This document shows positions 40,928 to 50,313 of a DNA stretch of 64,000 nucleotides, in pieces (the stretch's first letter is position 1; the number at the start of each line of letters is the position of its first letter). Origin of the DNA: Neoarius graeffei (taxonomy: Eukaryota; Chordata; Actinopteri; Siluriformes; Ariidae); assembly GCF_027579695.1 (NCBI RefSeq), contig NC_083572.1, forward strand, positions 17,150,421 to 17,214,420, written 5' to 3'. A program made the position numbers and the translations under genes. The notes under the pieces were generated by a model, which saw only the letters and a program-made list of their open reading frames with translations, made no database searches and was not told the origin of the DNA.

Positions 40928-40939
40928 TCTGTGTATACC

Positions 40940-41002
40940 GCCACCTACTGTACAGGAGTGTGTGAAGGGACTGGACAGATTCTATGTCAGATTACTAGGC
41001 TA
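40940..41002. other. Host sequence between two LINE fragments
   Basis: Short sequence following the target duplication of LINE copy 1 (GCCACCTACTGTACAGG). No feature. Confidence 0.4.
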
Positions 41003-41600
41003 CAAAAAAAAAAAAAAAATTATATTCTTTTCATTAGACCTGTATCATTAAGATAAATGATTAGTGCTTTAATTCTATTTCGCTGTATTCCTTCTTCCTT
41101 TAGTATGTTGTGAATGTCTGAACCTGCTTCAAGCTCCAACCATTTCTGTCTTTGATAACTGTATTTACTACAATGAAATAAAGCGTGCTCAACATCTTCC
41201 TTAACTCTACATCCTTGACAAAGACCATCACTTTGACCTAATATCTGTAATGTTGCGTTCAGACCTGTGTGTCCCACCTCCTCATTTCTGTTAAATCCCA
41301 TTGACGTTATTCTTTTCCCCCATACCTGACTCTGCATATTAAAGTATTGTCTACCTTTGGGTTCTGTTTCCCACTCTTTTTGCCATCTTTTCATAATCTC
41401 TGTTTTAATTAAAGCTTTAGCTTCTCCTTTTCCCAGTGGAATATGAATGTCTATCTGTTCTTTATCAATGGATTCTTTGGCTATGTGGTCTGCTATTTTA
41501 ATTCCTATATGGGCTGGCACCCAACAAAACTCAATAGTAAGTCCCATATTCCTTATGTCGTTCTGGAATACGCGGTGAGGAATCTAGTCTTCTATGTAAT
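41003..41600 (-). pseudogene. Nimb-like LINE fragment (copy 2): RNase H end and zinc knuckle
   Basis: Minus frame: MGLTIEFCWVPAHIGIKIAD (RNase H end), then GHTGLNATLQILGQSDGLCQ, CRVKEDVEHALFHC (finger) and a stop at 41020. Upstream codons (RVFQNDIRN) continue to about 41600, where the TIR element 41601-43041 abuts. An A-rich run at 41004-41019 closes the 3' side. It is divergent from copy 1. Confidence 0.75.
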
Positions 41601-41838
41601 GGCCCTGTCACACTATAGCGTTTTGTTCGACGTTTGGTTGCGTTTTTAAAAATTTGAGAAACGCCGGGGAACGTCGACGTTCTTCAAATTAAGTTTCTAG
41701 GTCAACGATGTTGTAACGTTCTTGTAACGCTTGGGTAACGCTCAGCCAACGTTCCCTCAGTGTCAGGCGACGTTTGTGGTCGAAAATAGCAGCAAAACCT
41801 AGCGTTCTCATAGCGTCCACAGCGCTTTGATAGCGTTA

Positions 41839-42198
41839 TCATAGCGTTTGGGTAGCGTCTGCCTTGCGTCCAGGTAACGTTCTCGACGTTTGTCCAGCGT
41901 CTAGCTGACGTTCTCGACGTTTCCACAGCGTCTGCCTAGCGTTCCTGTAGCGTTCGAGTAACACGTGGAGCGTTTGTGTGACGTTCCTGTTACGTTTCGC
42001 CAACCTGCGGCTGGACGCGCAGTATAAAAGGGGGGGCTTTTGGCCAGAGTGCATCACTTCCATTTCAACCACCATTTCAACCAGGTTGTTGTGATGCATG
42101 AGAGCAGCAACAGCATACTGGTGTTTCTCTTGGTCTGTCATTGTTCTGAAGTCTTCACTCTGTGAAAGTTCCAACAGGACTGGCGGTGGCCTCTGCAA
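41839..42198 (-). CDS. Hypothetical repeat-rich frame inside the 11-bp-repeat element
   Basis: The minus-strand frame begins MQRPPPVLLELSQSEDFRTM, includes MTDQEKHQYAVAALMHHNNL, and then turns into an 11-residue repeat (RNVTQTLHVLL, RYRNARQTLWK and so on). The first 55 residues look protein-like and come from the unique centre. The rest is the translated 11-bp repeat and could be an artefact, because such repeats stay open in several frames. No known domain recognised. Confidence 0.3.
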   Translation of the reverse strand: MQRPPPVLLELSQSEDFRTMTDQEKHQYAVAALMHHNNLVEMVVEMEVMHSGQKPPLLYCASSRRLAKRNRNVTQTLHVLLERYRNARQTLWKRRERQLDAGQTSRTLPGRKADATQTL

Positions 42199-42788
42199 AA
42201 CCCCTTTAAATATATTTCTGCCAAGTGCCTGCCAAATGCTCCTGAACGCTACCAGTAGGTTACAGGCGCGTTACAAGGATGCTACATGGACGTTACACAG
42301 ACGCTGGAAAAATTCAGAACGCTGACAGACGTTAGAAAGATGTTGAAAGAGCGTTACATGAGCGTTAAGAACGCTCGGCGAACGCTGAAAAATGTTGGCG
42401 ACACGCTGGACAGACGTTCGATGGACGTTACACAGGCGTTAGGCAAGCGTTACCCAAGCGCTAGGCACGCGCTGGACACTCGACCCTGATGGGCCGGCGT
42501 CCGCCTAGCGTCCAGGGAACGTCCTGACTTTCGAGTAACGTTCGAGTAACGCCCGCAAACTTTCGTGTAACGTTCCTCTAATGTGTAAGTAGCGTTTTGA
42601 TAGAACGTCCTGAATTTTTGTGCACACCCAAAACTATTTTTCACCCTCAACGTTCGCCGACGTCCCTCGACGTTCCCCAACGTTTGCCGACGCTCGTCTA
42701 ACTTTCTTGTAACTTTTTTCTAACGTTCTCGACGTTCCTCTGCGTTTCGCAACACGTTACTCGAACGCTGGTGAGAACGTCGTAGTGT

Positions 42789-43018
42789 TCTTCTTCTTCT
42801 TCTGGTTTATTGGCGGTTGGCAAGCAATTTTTAGATGTGCATTACCGCCATCTTCTGAAAGGGAGTGTGGGTCTGGATCTACGCTACTCTACACTCAAAG
42901 GGGAAAAAGGAAAGGGAGAGGGAAAAAATATATATATATATTACTAAAATAAAATTAATAAATAAATAAAGGGAAATATAAACAAATAAGCAAAGGGAGT
43001 GTTGCCTACAATCTCCAC
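42789..43018 (-). mobile_element. Nimb-like LINE 3' tail insertion
   Basis: Starts (on +) TCTTCTTCTTCTTCTGG and contains GGCGGTTGGCA and GCATTACCGCC, the complement of the 3' UTR of LINE copy 1. Its duplication is AGAACGTCGTAGTGT (42774-42788) and AGAACGTCGGAGTGT (43019-43033), 14 of 15 identical. Confidence 0.8.
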
Positions 43019-43103
43019 AGAACGTCGGAGTGTGACAGGGCACTAAATCTATGAAAAAAAAAAAACAACTGGGACGAACGTAGAAATAATAAAAGTCGCT
43101 TAT

Positions 43104-43155
43104 CCGGAAGTCAGCCAGTACTTCCGGGTCGCGTTCAGGTCACCGCGTCCACGTG
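43104..43155 (+). promoter_or_regulatory. Probable polg2 promoter: inverted ETS pair and E-box
   Basis: CCGGAAGT (43104-43111) and ACTTCCGG (43120-43127) form an inverted ETS/GABPA (NRF-2) pair, with CACGTG at 43150-43155. ETS sites are typical of promoters of nuclear genes for mitochondrial proteins (known). The start codon of polg2 lies about 150 bases downstream. Confidence 0.6.
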
Positions 43156-43300
43156 CAGTATTATGAAAACATTGTCGGTTTCTGTGCTCTCGCTTTCTAA
43201 AGCGTGACATCTGAAACCCTTTTCGTTGTATTATAACAGATAAAAATGAGATGATGAATAAGACCAAGTGTTATTAAATAAAGTCAGTACAGACTCCGGA

Positions 43301-43760
43301 ATGATCGCTTACTTTATTAGAAGGCGACTTTTTGTTTTCAGCCGTGTGAATGTTCACATTTTTCCTCCCCGTGAGTTTCTAGAGTTCTATAAACACTACG
43401 GGAAGAGCAGTGATGGAGCTTCTGATCCAGCCGATGACATGTTGCAGCTGTTACAGAGGCGGTTCTTCATCCCTCAAGATCACCATCAGGCTGTGTCTTT
43501 ACTCAATGGGAAAACCTGTGCGTATGGACCCTTAGGAGTGGATCTCAAGAGGAACTTGTTAGAGCAGTGGTGGTCGTCATTGGTCAGGTCAAGACCTCAG
43601 GTGTTTGGGATAAGCAGCCTTCATGGGGTTGGAGATAAGGGTGCAAGAGAAGAAGCTGAGGAGCTTCTCAAGCAAAGGGATTTGACTAAAGAGCAGCTGG
43701 GTGAAAGAGTTCTTGAGCTGATTCAACGGAGACCACCTTTTCGGACCAGTCTCCTTCAAG
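43301..43760 (+). CDS. polg2: polg2 exon 1: mitochondrial DNA polymerase gamma accessory subunit
   Basis: Processivity subunit of the mitochondrial replicative polymerase; it dimerises and binds the catalytic POLG subunit and primer-template DNA in the matrix. The start ATG 43301 gives MIAYFIRRRLFVFSRVNVHI, an Arg-rich amphipathic start fitting a mitochondrial presequence. It is followed by LLQRRFFIPQDHHQAVSLLN and AYGPLGVDLKRNLLEQWWSS, which match the class-II-tRNA-synthetase-like fold of vertebrate POLG2 (human GFGPLGVELRKNLAAEWW). The exon gives 153 codons plus one base and ends at a donor gtgggt (43761), after LLQG as in the human exon. No later exon is recognisable, so intron 1 exceeds 20 kb. 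Position downstream of ddx5 on the same strand matches the human gene order. Confidence 0.92.
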
Positions 43761-44069
43761 GTGGGTGAGAGCACAGAAAGGAACCCGCAGTTCTCAGCTC
43801 CAGTCCTGAAGACCCCCAGTGCTCTGCAGGGGTTAAAGGTAGAGTCACCAGATTTCCCGAGTCTGAAACCGGGACACTTTTGCGCGCGACCATGCTCGTG
43901 CATGCACACGGGCGCAGATAGAGTAGGGTGACCACCTGCTCATAAGCCCAAGGGGGGGGACAAGGGGAATGCTTTTGAGGGACAATGTGGGACGCCGCGC
44001 CGGCTGCTGGAAGACTCACAGATAGTGGTTTACCCATTTCTAGCACATACTACCTTACATGGTATATCA

Positions 44070-44442
44070 TTCTCATCTCATTATCTCTAGCCGCTTTACC
44101 CTTCTACAGGGTCGCAGGCAAGCTGGAGCCTATCCCAGCTGACTATGGGCAAAAGGCGGGGTACACCCTGGACAAGTCGCCAGGTCATCACAGGGCTGAC
44201 ACATAGACACAGACAACCATTCACACTCACATTCACACCTACGGTCAATTTAGAGTCACCAGTTAACCTAACCTGCATGTCTTTGGACTGTGGGGGAAAC
44301 CAGAGCACCCGGAGGAAACCCACGCGGACACGGGGAGAACATGCAAACTCCACGCAGAAAGGCCCTCGCCGGCCCCGGGGCTTGAACCCGGACCTTCTTG
44401 CTGTGAGGCAACAGCGCTAACCACTACACCACCGTACCACCC
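44070..44442 (-). repeat. tRNA-derived SINE inside hAT copy 2
   Basis: Flanked by CATGGTATATCA on both sides (44058-44069, 44443-44454). The sister hAT at 27551 has the empty site. Confidence 0.93.
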
Positions 44443-44866
44443 CATGGTATATCAATAATACCCTAATCTGCTGTTATTGGTGATGTATGGTCATGAACAG
44501 GCCACCAAATGTGTTTTTTTTTTTTAAAATAAACATTCATAATATTTTGACCATTCAATTATGACTTGACAGACACACTTCCACTTATGATTTACTGAAG
44601 CTATCTCTTAAAACACGTGTTGAAAATAACACAACTTGCGTTGTTTTTTAACACATCTCTATGTCCAGATTGGGACAACAGAACTTTTGTTCATTTTAAC
44701 ACATTATTTGTTATTTGTGCAATTTTGGTGTTAAACATTTCTGAAATCTAACACAACTCTTGTTGAAATTAAACTTGCACAAAAGATGTGTTGATTTCCA
44801 ACACATTCGTTTTAAGAGTGTACTCAATTTTATTTATTTTCCATTACAATTTATTCACTTTAAATC

Positions 44867-45240
44867 TCTCATCTCATCTCATTATCTGTAGCCGCTTTAT
44901 CCTGTTCTACAGGGTCGCAGGCAAGCTGGAGCCTATCCCAGCTGACTACGGGCGAAAGGCAGGGTACACCCTGGACAAGTCGCCAGGTCATCACAGGGCT
45001 GACACATAGACACAGACAACCATTCACATTCACACCTACGGTCAATTTAGAGTCACCAGTTAACCTAACCTGCATGTCTTTGGACTGTGGGGGAAACCAG
45101 AGCACCCGGAGGAAACCCACGCGGACACGGGGAGAACATGCAAACTCCACACAGAAAGGCCCTCGCCGGCCACGGGGCTCGAACCCAGGACCTTCTTGCT
45201 GTGAGGCGACAGCGCTAACCACTACACCACCGTGCCGCCC
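44867..45240 (-). repeat. tRNA-derived SINE inside hAT copy 2
   Basis: Flanked by CACTTTAAATC (44856-44866, 45241-45251); the empty site is present in the sister hAT. Confidence 0.93.
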
Positions 45241-45327
45241 CACTTTAAATCAACCATAATATAATATTGAGTCTGAGGCTTTGCAGTGCATCAGTACAGC
45301 AGGAATAGAGACAAGTTTCCATAGTTT

Positions 45328-45756
45328 TCAGTGGATTAACAGGAATTGTAGTGGCTCAGCACCACAGAAACAGTAGAAAAAAAAAAAAAGTCCTGCCCGA
45401 TATGATATTGCGTGTTGGACAGTGTGATACACACTCGTCACCTCTGCCGCAGTCACTTTGTCAGCTAGAGAGTCGTTTTTAGGTCGGAGGAAAGCATCCA
45501 TAGATTTAGACATTTCTTTCTGTTGCACACGTTTCTTGTGAGTCTCCGCGAGCCTGTGTCGTTTCACATCGTATTCCCCGCCATGTCCGATTGAGAAAGA
45601 TGTTTTGCAAAGGTCACAAAAAGCCCTCTCGGTATCCCCCTCAACCCCTTTCAGCCACAAATATTCATTTTCCCACTCTTTCCTGTACATACACCTTCTC
45701 TTTTTAACTGGAGGTAGCGGTGCCTCACCTGCCATCTCTCCGGTACCTTTCTCCAT
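45328..45756 (-). pseudogene. BED-finger N-terminus of a hAT transposase (copy 2)
   Basis: Nearly identical to the frame at 28410-28829: same start MEKGTGEMAGEAPLPPVKKR and finger FCDLCKTSFSIGHGGEYD, with ETLADK changed to DSLADK. No catalytic domain. Confidence 0.75.
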
Positions 45757-46968
45757 TTTTTAATATGAAAGCAATGCATGCGTTGCACCTGCGTCCCTCG
45801 TCACTGTCTGTACACGTGAGTGCGGTGTCATAGCAACAACAAAAAGTTGACAACAACCAGTCAGTTGTGAGGGGTGTGTGTGTGTGTGGTTTTGTTCTAC
45901 AGTGGCGGCGGTGGTGTGCTGAAATGTCAAGTCATATTCGTTTGGCTGCCTGGGTGGCCCGGGGAGAGCGACAGCCCCCTCAGCAAGCATCGATTATGCG
46001 GGACACGTTCTGAATTTGCGGGACGCATAAATTCAGCTTCAAATGCTGTACGCGCACGCGCTATGCGGGACAGGTGGTCACCCTAAGATAGAGGGGGGGA
46101 TTCGTCCCACCCAGATTTAAATTCACCTCGTTCGGTCCCCCCCACTTATAGGGAGGAAAAAACGTCTATGCTGTCTTTCTTTGCATAAGGCAAACCTCAC
46201 GGAAAAATCAAAAGACTAATTACCATTCGGTTTATTGAGGTGCACAGCAGTACATACATAGTTGCAACTGCGCAGACTGCACAGGTTGCGAGCTCGAGCT
46301 TGGTTGCTATGGTTACCCACAAGTTTGACAGGCATATCGGGGACAGCGCCTCCTAGTTCAGGACCCCAACACGGCATGATGAAGGGTGCCAAAAGGCAGA
46401 AAACGATTGCATCGTTTTAAAAAAAAAAACGGCTGTAAGTAAACTGTGCCTTACTTTATCATATCACCTTGCAATTTTTTGATAGTCTGTTCAAAGTAAT
46501 GTGGTAGTGAAAGTAAAATCGTCCGGAGTAGAGAAGCCTTTCTGGTAGCCTCCTTCTTTCGGTGGCAGCCTGTAGATACAGTGCTCAGAAGGCAGTTTTA
46601 ATGTTTAATCTGGCGTTCCCTGCCATAATTTCAGCGAGCATATTGTTTCATAAGGAAACTTTGCGAAGAGTTGTTGACTGACTGCCGCTCACGCAACACA
46701 CAGGCATAGTTAGAAAGTCAGGATGCACTGGTTTGCACTTTACACACACACACGTAGCCCAGCCTCTCGCTATGGTTAACAGTTGGAACTTAGCGGTTTT
46801 AAAACTAGTTTTGCAATTTCTGTGCGTGATGATAATGTGTAAACTTTGGATTTCCATAGGCTATGTTAAAATGTTATCATTGTCCTGGCCTGCAGGTAGT
46901 TCCTGGAAGGGGCGCAGATAGGATTTTTGAACTGGGGGGGACTGAGTTATCAGCAAATGATTCCATTT

Positions 46969-46972
<4 letters not shown>

Positions 46973-47031
<59 letters not shown>

Positions 47032-47038
47032 GTGTGTA
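46973..47038. repeat. (TA)n(TATG)n microsatellite
   Basis: About 16 TA units followed by TATG units, next to the MITE inside E2. Confidence 0.9.
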
Positions 47039-47564
47039 TACCGTTCAAAAGTTTGGGGTCACTTTCAAATATCCTTATTTTTGAAAGAAAAGCACTGTTC
47101 TTTTCAATGAAGATCACTTTAAACTAATCAGAAATCCACTCTATACATTGCTAATGTGCTAAATGACTATTCTAGCTGCAAATGTCTGGTTTTTGGTGCA
47201 ATATCTCCATAGGTGTATAGAGGCCCATTTCCAGCAACTCTCACTCCAGTGTTCTAATGGTACAATGTGTTTGCTCATTGCCTCAGAAGGCTAATGGATG
47301 ATTAGAAAACCCTTGTACAATCATGTTAGCACAGCTGAAAACAGTTGAGCTCTTTAGAGAAGCTATAAAACTGACCTTCCTTTGAGCAGATTGAGTTTCT
47401 GGAGCATCACATTTGTGGGGTCGATTAAATGCTCAAAATGGCCAGAAAAATGTCTTGACTATATTTTCTATTCATTTTACAACTTATGGTGGGAAATAAA
47501 AGTGTGACTTTTCATGGAAAACACAAAATTGTCTGGGTGACCCCAAACTTTTGAACGGTAGTGT
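47039..47564. mobile_element. Tc1/mariner-type MITE with ACCGTTCAAAAG ends (in E2)
   Basis: Inverted ends CCGTTCAAAAGTTTGGGGTC and complement; about 525 bp without coding capacity. The same element at the same site occurs in E1 (48485-49010), so it predates the E1/E2 split. Confidence 0.8.
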
Positions 47565-48484
47565 ATATAAATGTTATTTCACCTCCCTCACTGCCATCAC
47601 CAGGAACTACCTGCAGGCCAGGACAATGATAACATTTTAACATAGCCTATGGAAATCCAAAGTTTACACATTATCATCACGCACAGAAATTGCAAAACTA
47701 GTTTTAAAACCGCTAAGTTCCAACTGTTAACCATAGCGAGAGGCTGGGCTACGTGTGTGTGTGTAAAGTGTAAACCAGTGCATCCTGACTTTCTAACTAT
47801 GCCTGTGTGTTGCGTGAGCGGCAGTCAGTCAACAACTCTTCGCAAAGTTTCCTTATGAAACAATATGCTCGCTGAAATTATGGCGGGGAACGCCAGATTA
47901 AACATTAAAACTGCCTTCTGAGCACTGTATCTACAGGCTGCCACCGAAAGAAGGAGGCTACCAGAAAGGCATCTCTACTCCGGACGATTTTACTTTCACT
48001 ACGACATTACTTTGAACAGACTATCAAAAAATTGCAAGGTGATATGATAAAGTAAGGCACAGTTTACTTACAGCCGTTTTTTTTTTTTTTAAACGATGCA
48101 ATTGTTTTCTGTCTTTTGGCACCCTTCATCATGCCGTGTTGGGGTCCTGAACTAGGAGGCGCTGTCCCCGATATGCCTGTCAAACTTGTAACCATAGCAA
48201 CCAAGCTCGAGCTCGCAACCCATGCAGTCTGCGCAGTTGCAACTATGTCTGTACTGCTGTGCACCTCAATAAACCGAATGGTAATTAGTCTTTTGATTTT
48301 TCCGTGAGGTTTGCCTTATGCAAAGAAATAAGACAGCATAGACGTTTTTTTCCTCCCTATAAGTGGGGGGGACCGAACGAGGTGAATTTAAATCTGGGTG
48401 GGACGAATCCCCCCGTCCCCCCCTCTATCTGCGCCCGTGGTTCCTGGTGATGGCAGTGAGGGAGGTGAAATAACATGTATACAC

Positions 48485-49010
48485 ACTACCGTTCAAAAGT
48501 TTGGGGTCACCCAGACAATTTTATGTTTTCCATGAAAAATCACACTTTTATTTACCACCATAAGTTGTAAAATGAATAGAAAATATAGTCGAGACATTTT
48601 TCTGGCCATTTTGAGCATTTAATCGACCCCACAAATGTGATGCTCCAGAAACTCAATCTGCTCAAAGGAAGGTCAGTTTTATAGCTTCTCTAAAGAGCTC
48701 AACTGTTTTCAGCTGTGCTAACATGATTGTACAAGGGTTTTCTAATCCTCCATTAGCCTTCTGAGGCAATGAGCAAACACATTGTACCATTAGAACACTG
48801 GAGTGAGAGTTGCTGGAAATGGGCCTCTATACACCTATGGAGATATTGCACCAAAAACCAGACATTTGCAGCTAGAATAGTCATTTACCACATTAGCAAT
48901 GTATAGAGTGCATTTCTGATTAGTTTAAAGTGATCTTCATTGAAAAGAACAGTGCTTTTCTTTCAAAAATAAGGATATTTGAAAGTGACCCCAAACTTTT
49001 CAACGGTTGT
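48485..49010. mobile_element. Tc1/mariner-type MITE with ACCGTTCAAAAG ends (in E1)
   Basis: Inverted relative to 47039-47564 and highly similar to it, with flanking TG/TA repeats. Confidence 0.8.
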
Positions 49011-49100
49011 GTGTGTGTGTATATACACACAAAATGGAATCATTTGCTGACAGCTCAGTCCCCCCAGTTCAAAAATCCTATCTGCGCCCCTGTGCACGCA

Positions 49101-49637
49101 CACCTTTTTTTTTTACGTAAACGTGACACTCAGAGAGGTGCTCTTATCATTTTGTTGAAGCTCACATTTATCAACATCTCACATGAAATAAAACAAACAG
49201 GCATTTTGTTATCTAGTAGCATAGTGGTATACAGATCAGTTAAATTATGGTCAGACACCAGATTTTGTAATGGCTGAGAATAGGCCAGGCTATGTCCATA
49301 GGCCAAATTTAAACTGATTTATTTCACCTGTTTGTGAGAACACCAAGAAGAATGCATATGCACATGTAGGATATATCTCTAAAATTGTATGCACTATACA
49401 GTACATGAACTTAATAAAGTAGATATGTGACCTCAACATAGCCTCGGTCAGAATCAACCTCACTAACCATTCCCCACAACTGAATGAATAAAGCAAGATG
49501 ATGTGTACAAAAGTGAACACTTTAATGGAAGGTACAACAAGCTGTTCAATATGGCCAAACTGTCAGAATGGTATGTTAAACAGAAACAAAAAAGAGACAA
49601 GTGATTTGAGAATATATACCTACGGAAGCCGCGAGAC
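49101..49637. other. Remaining hAT interior, unassigned
   Basis: AT-rich sequence of the second-layer hAT between E1 and the 30-bp-repeat element. No coding frame with recognisable motifs. Confidence 0.4.
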
Positions 49638-50313
49638 GCCCTTCATATAATCCTTTTTTTTATTCACCTTGTTATCCCGAAATAACGACATAATTAATTC
49701 AGGATCTCGAGAAAACAACACAACTAATTCGAGATCTCGAGAAAACAAAACCGTTATTCCGAGATCTCGAGAAAACAAAACAATTATTCCGAGATCTCGA
49801 GAAAACAGCTGAGAAATGGTTCATTCACTTGCGCCAAGAGACTTGTGATATGCTGACTTTGGGGCTATTTCTCATTCTGTATAGATGCAACTTTGGTCAT
49901 TAGAATGTCTGGAATAATCGATCACCTAATAAGGCAATATTTTGATCAGGGGTTGACACAGGGAGAGATTGCATTAAGTCTTTTAATAAGGGATCATTTC
50001 AAAATTAGTCCGCGGCACCTCAGCAGAAGACTAGCCCGGCTTCGTCTCTACCGACGGAGGTACAGTGATCCAGCTGAGATCATGAAATAATTGTTTTGTT
50101 TTCTCGAGATCTCGAAATAACGGTTTTATTTTCTCGAGATCTCGAATTAGTTGTGTTGTTTCCTCGAGATCCTGAATTAATTAGGTTATCTCGGAATAAC
50201 GGTTTTGTTTTCTCGAGATCTCGAATTAGTTGTGTTGTTTTCTCGAGATCCTGAATTAATTATGTCGTTATCTCGGGATAACAAGGTGAATAAAAAAAGA
50301 TTATATGAAGGGC
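49638..50313 (+). mobile_element. TIR element with 30-bp palindromic repeats (IS3EU-like)
   Basis: Terminal inverted repeats GCCCTTCATATAATC and complement. Inside each end lie tandem 30-bp units centred on TCGAGATCTCGA, itself a perfect palindrome: at 49701, 49731, 49761 and 49791 on the left, and at about 50103, 50133, 50163, 50212 and 50242 inverted on the right. Between the arrays is a 61-codon helix-turn-helix frame. The IS3EU assignment rests on that frame and is tentative. Confidence 0.6.
49905..50090 (+). pseudogene. Helix-turn-helix fragment of an integrase-type transposase
   Basis: MSGIIDHLIRQYFDQGLTQG, then EIALSLLIRDHFKISPRHLS and RRLARLRLYRRRYSD. The pattern Y-F--G-T--EIA-SL with a second recognition-helix-like stretch resembles the N-terminal domain of integrase-like transposases. 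It stops at 61 residues, without the DDE core. Confidence 0.55.

Larger units (their letters stand above)
41601..43041. mobile_element. TIR element packed with 11-bp GCGTT/ACGTT repeats
   Basis: Inverted ends GCCCTGTCACACT (41602-41614; 43029-43041). Internally, words such as GTAACGCTTGG, ATAGCGTTATC and AGACGTTCGAT recur roughly every 11 bp through 41700-41990 in one orientation, 42240-42480 in the opposite, and 42490-42780 in the first again. A unique centre (about 42000-42235) holds a TATA box (42023-42029, TATAAAAG). The repeats yield open frames on both strands with an 11-residue period. A 230-bp LINE tail is inserted near the right end. Class unknown to me. Confidence 0.65.
43924..46085 (-). 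mobile_element. hAT element, TAGGGTGACCACC family (copy 2), fourth layer
   Basis: Perfect TIRs and a perfect 8-bp duplication AGATAGAG (43916-43923, 46086-46093). It carries two private SINEs and lacks the 210-bp MITE of copy 1. Confidence 0.92.
46907..48439 (-). mobile_element. hAT element, CAGGGGCGCAGATAG family (copy E2) inserted in its sibling
   Basis: Lies inverted inside E1 with an 8-bp duplication GTTCCTGG (46899-46906, 48440-48447). It is full length, so 47608-48439 forms an inverted repeat of about 820 bp with 46086-46906. A 69-codon frame starting MEIQSLHIIITHRNCKTSFK occurs identically in both arms. Confidence 0.85.
43907..49092 (+). mobile_element. hAT element, CAGGGGCGCAGATAG family (copy E1), third layer
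   Basis: The left end CACGGGCGCAGATAG and right end CTATCTGCGCCCCTG are flanked by TGCATGCA (43899-43906) and TGCACGCA (49093-49100), 7 of 8 identical. Its own sequence is 43907-43923, 46086-46906 and 48440-49092; the gaps are filled by a hAT of another family and an inverted sibling copy. Confidence 0.75.

Noticed and set aside
41597..43045. CRISPR-like array (regular short repeats)
   Set aside because: Units are 11 bp, degenerate and without unique spacers, within a eukaryotic TIR element.
43268..43300. Earlier polg2 start upstream of ATG 43301
   Set aside because: The upstream in-frame codons contain no ATG, and the ATG at 43301 begins a plausible mitochondrial presequence.
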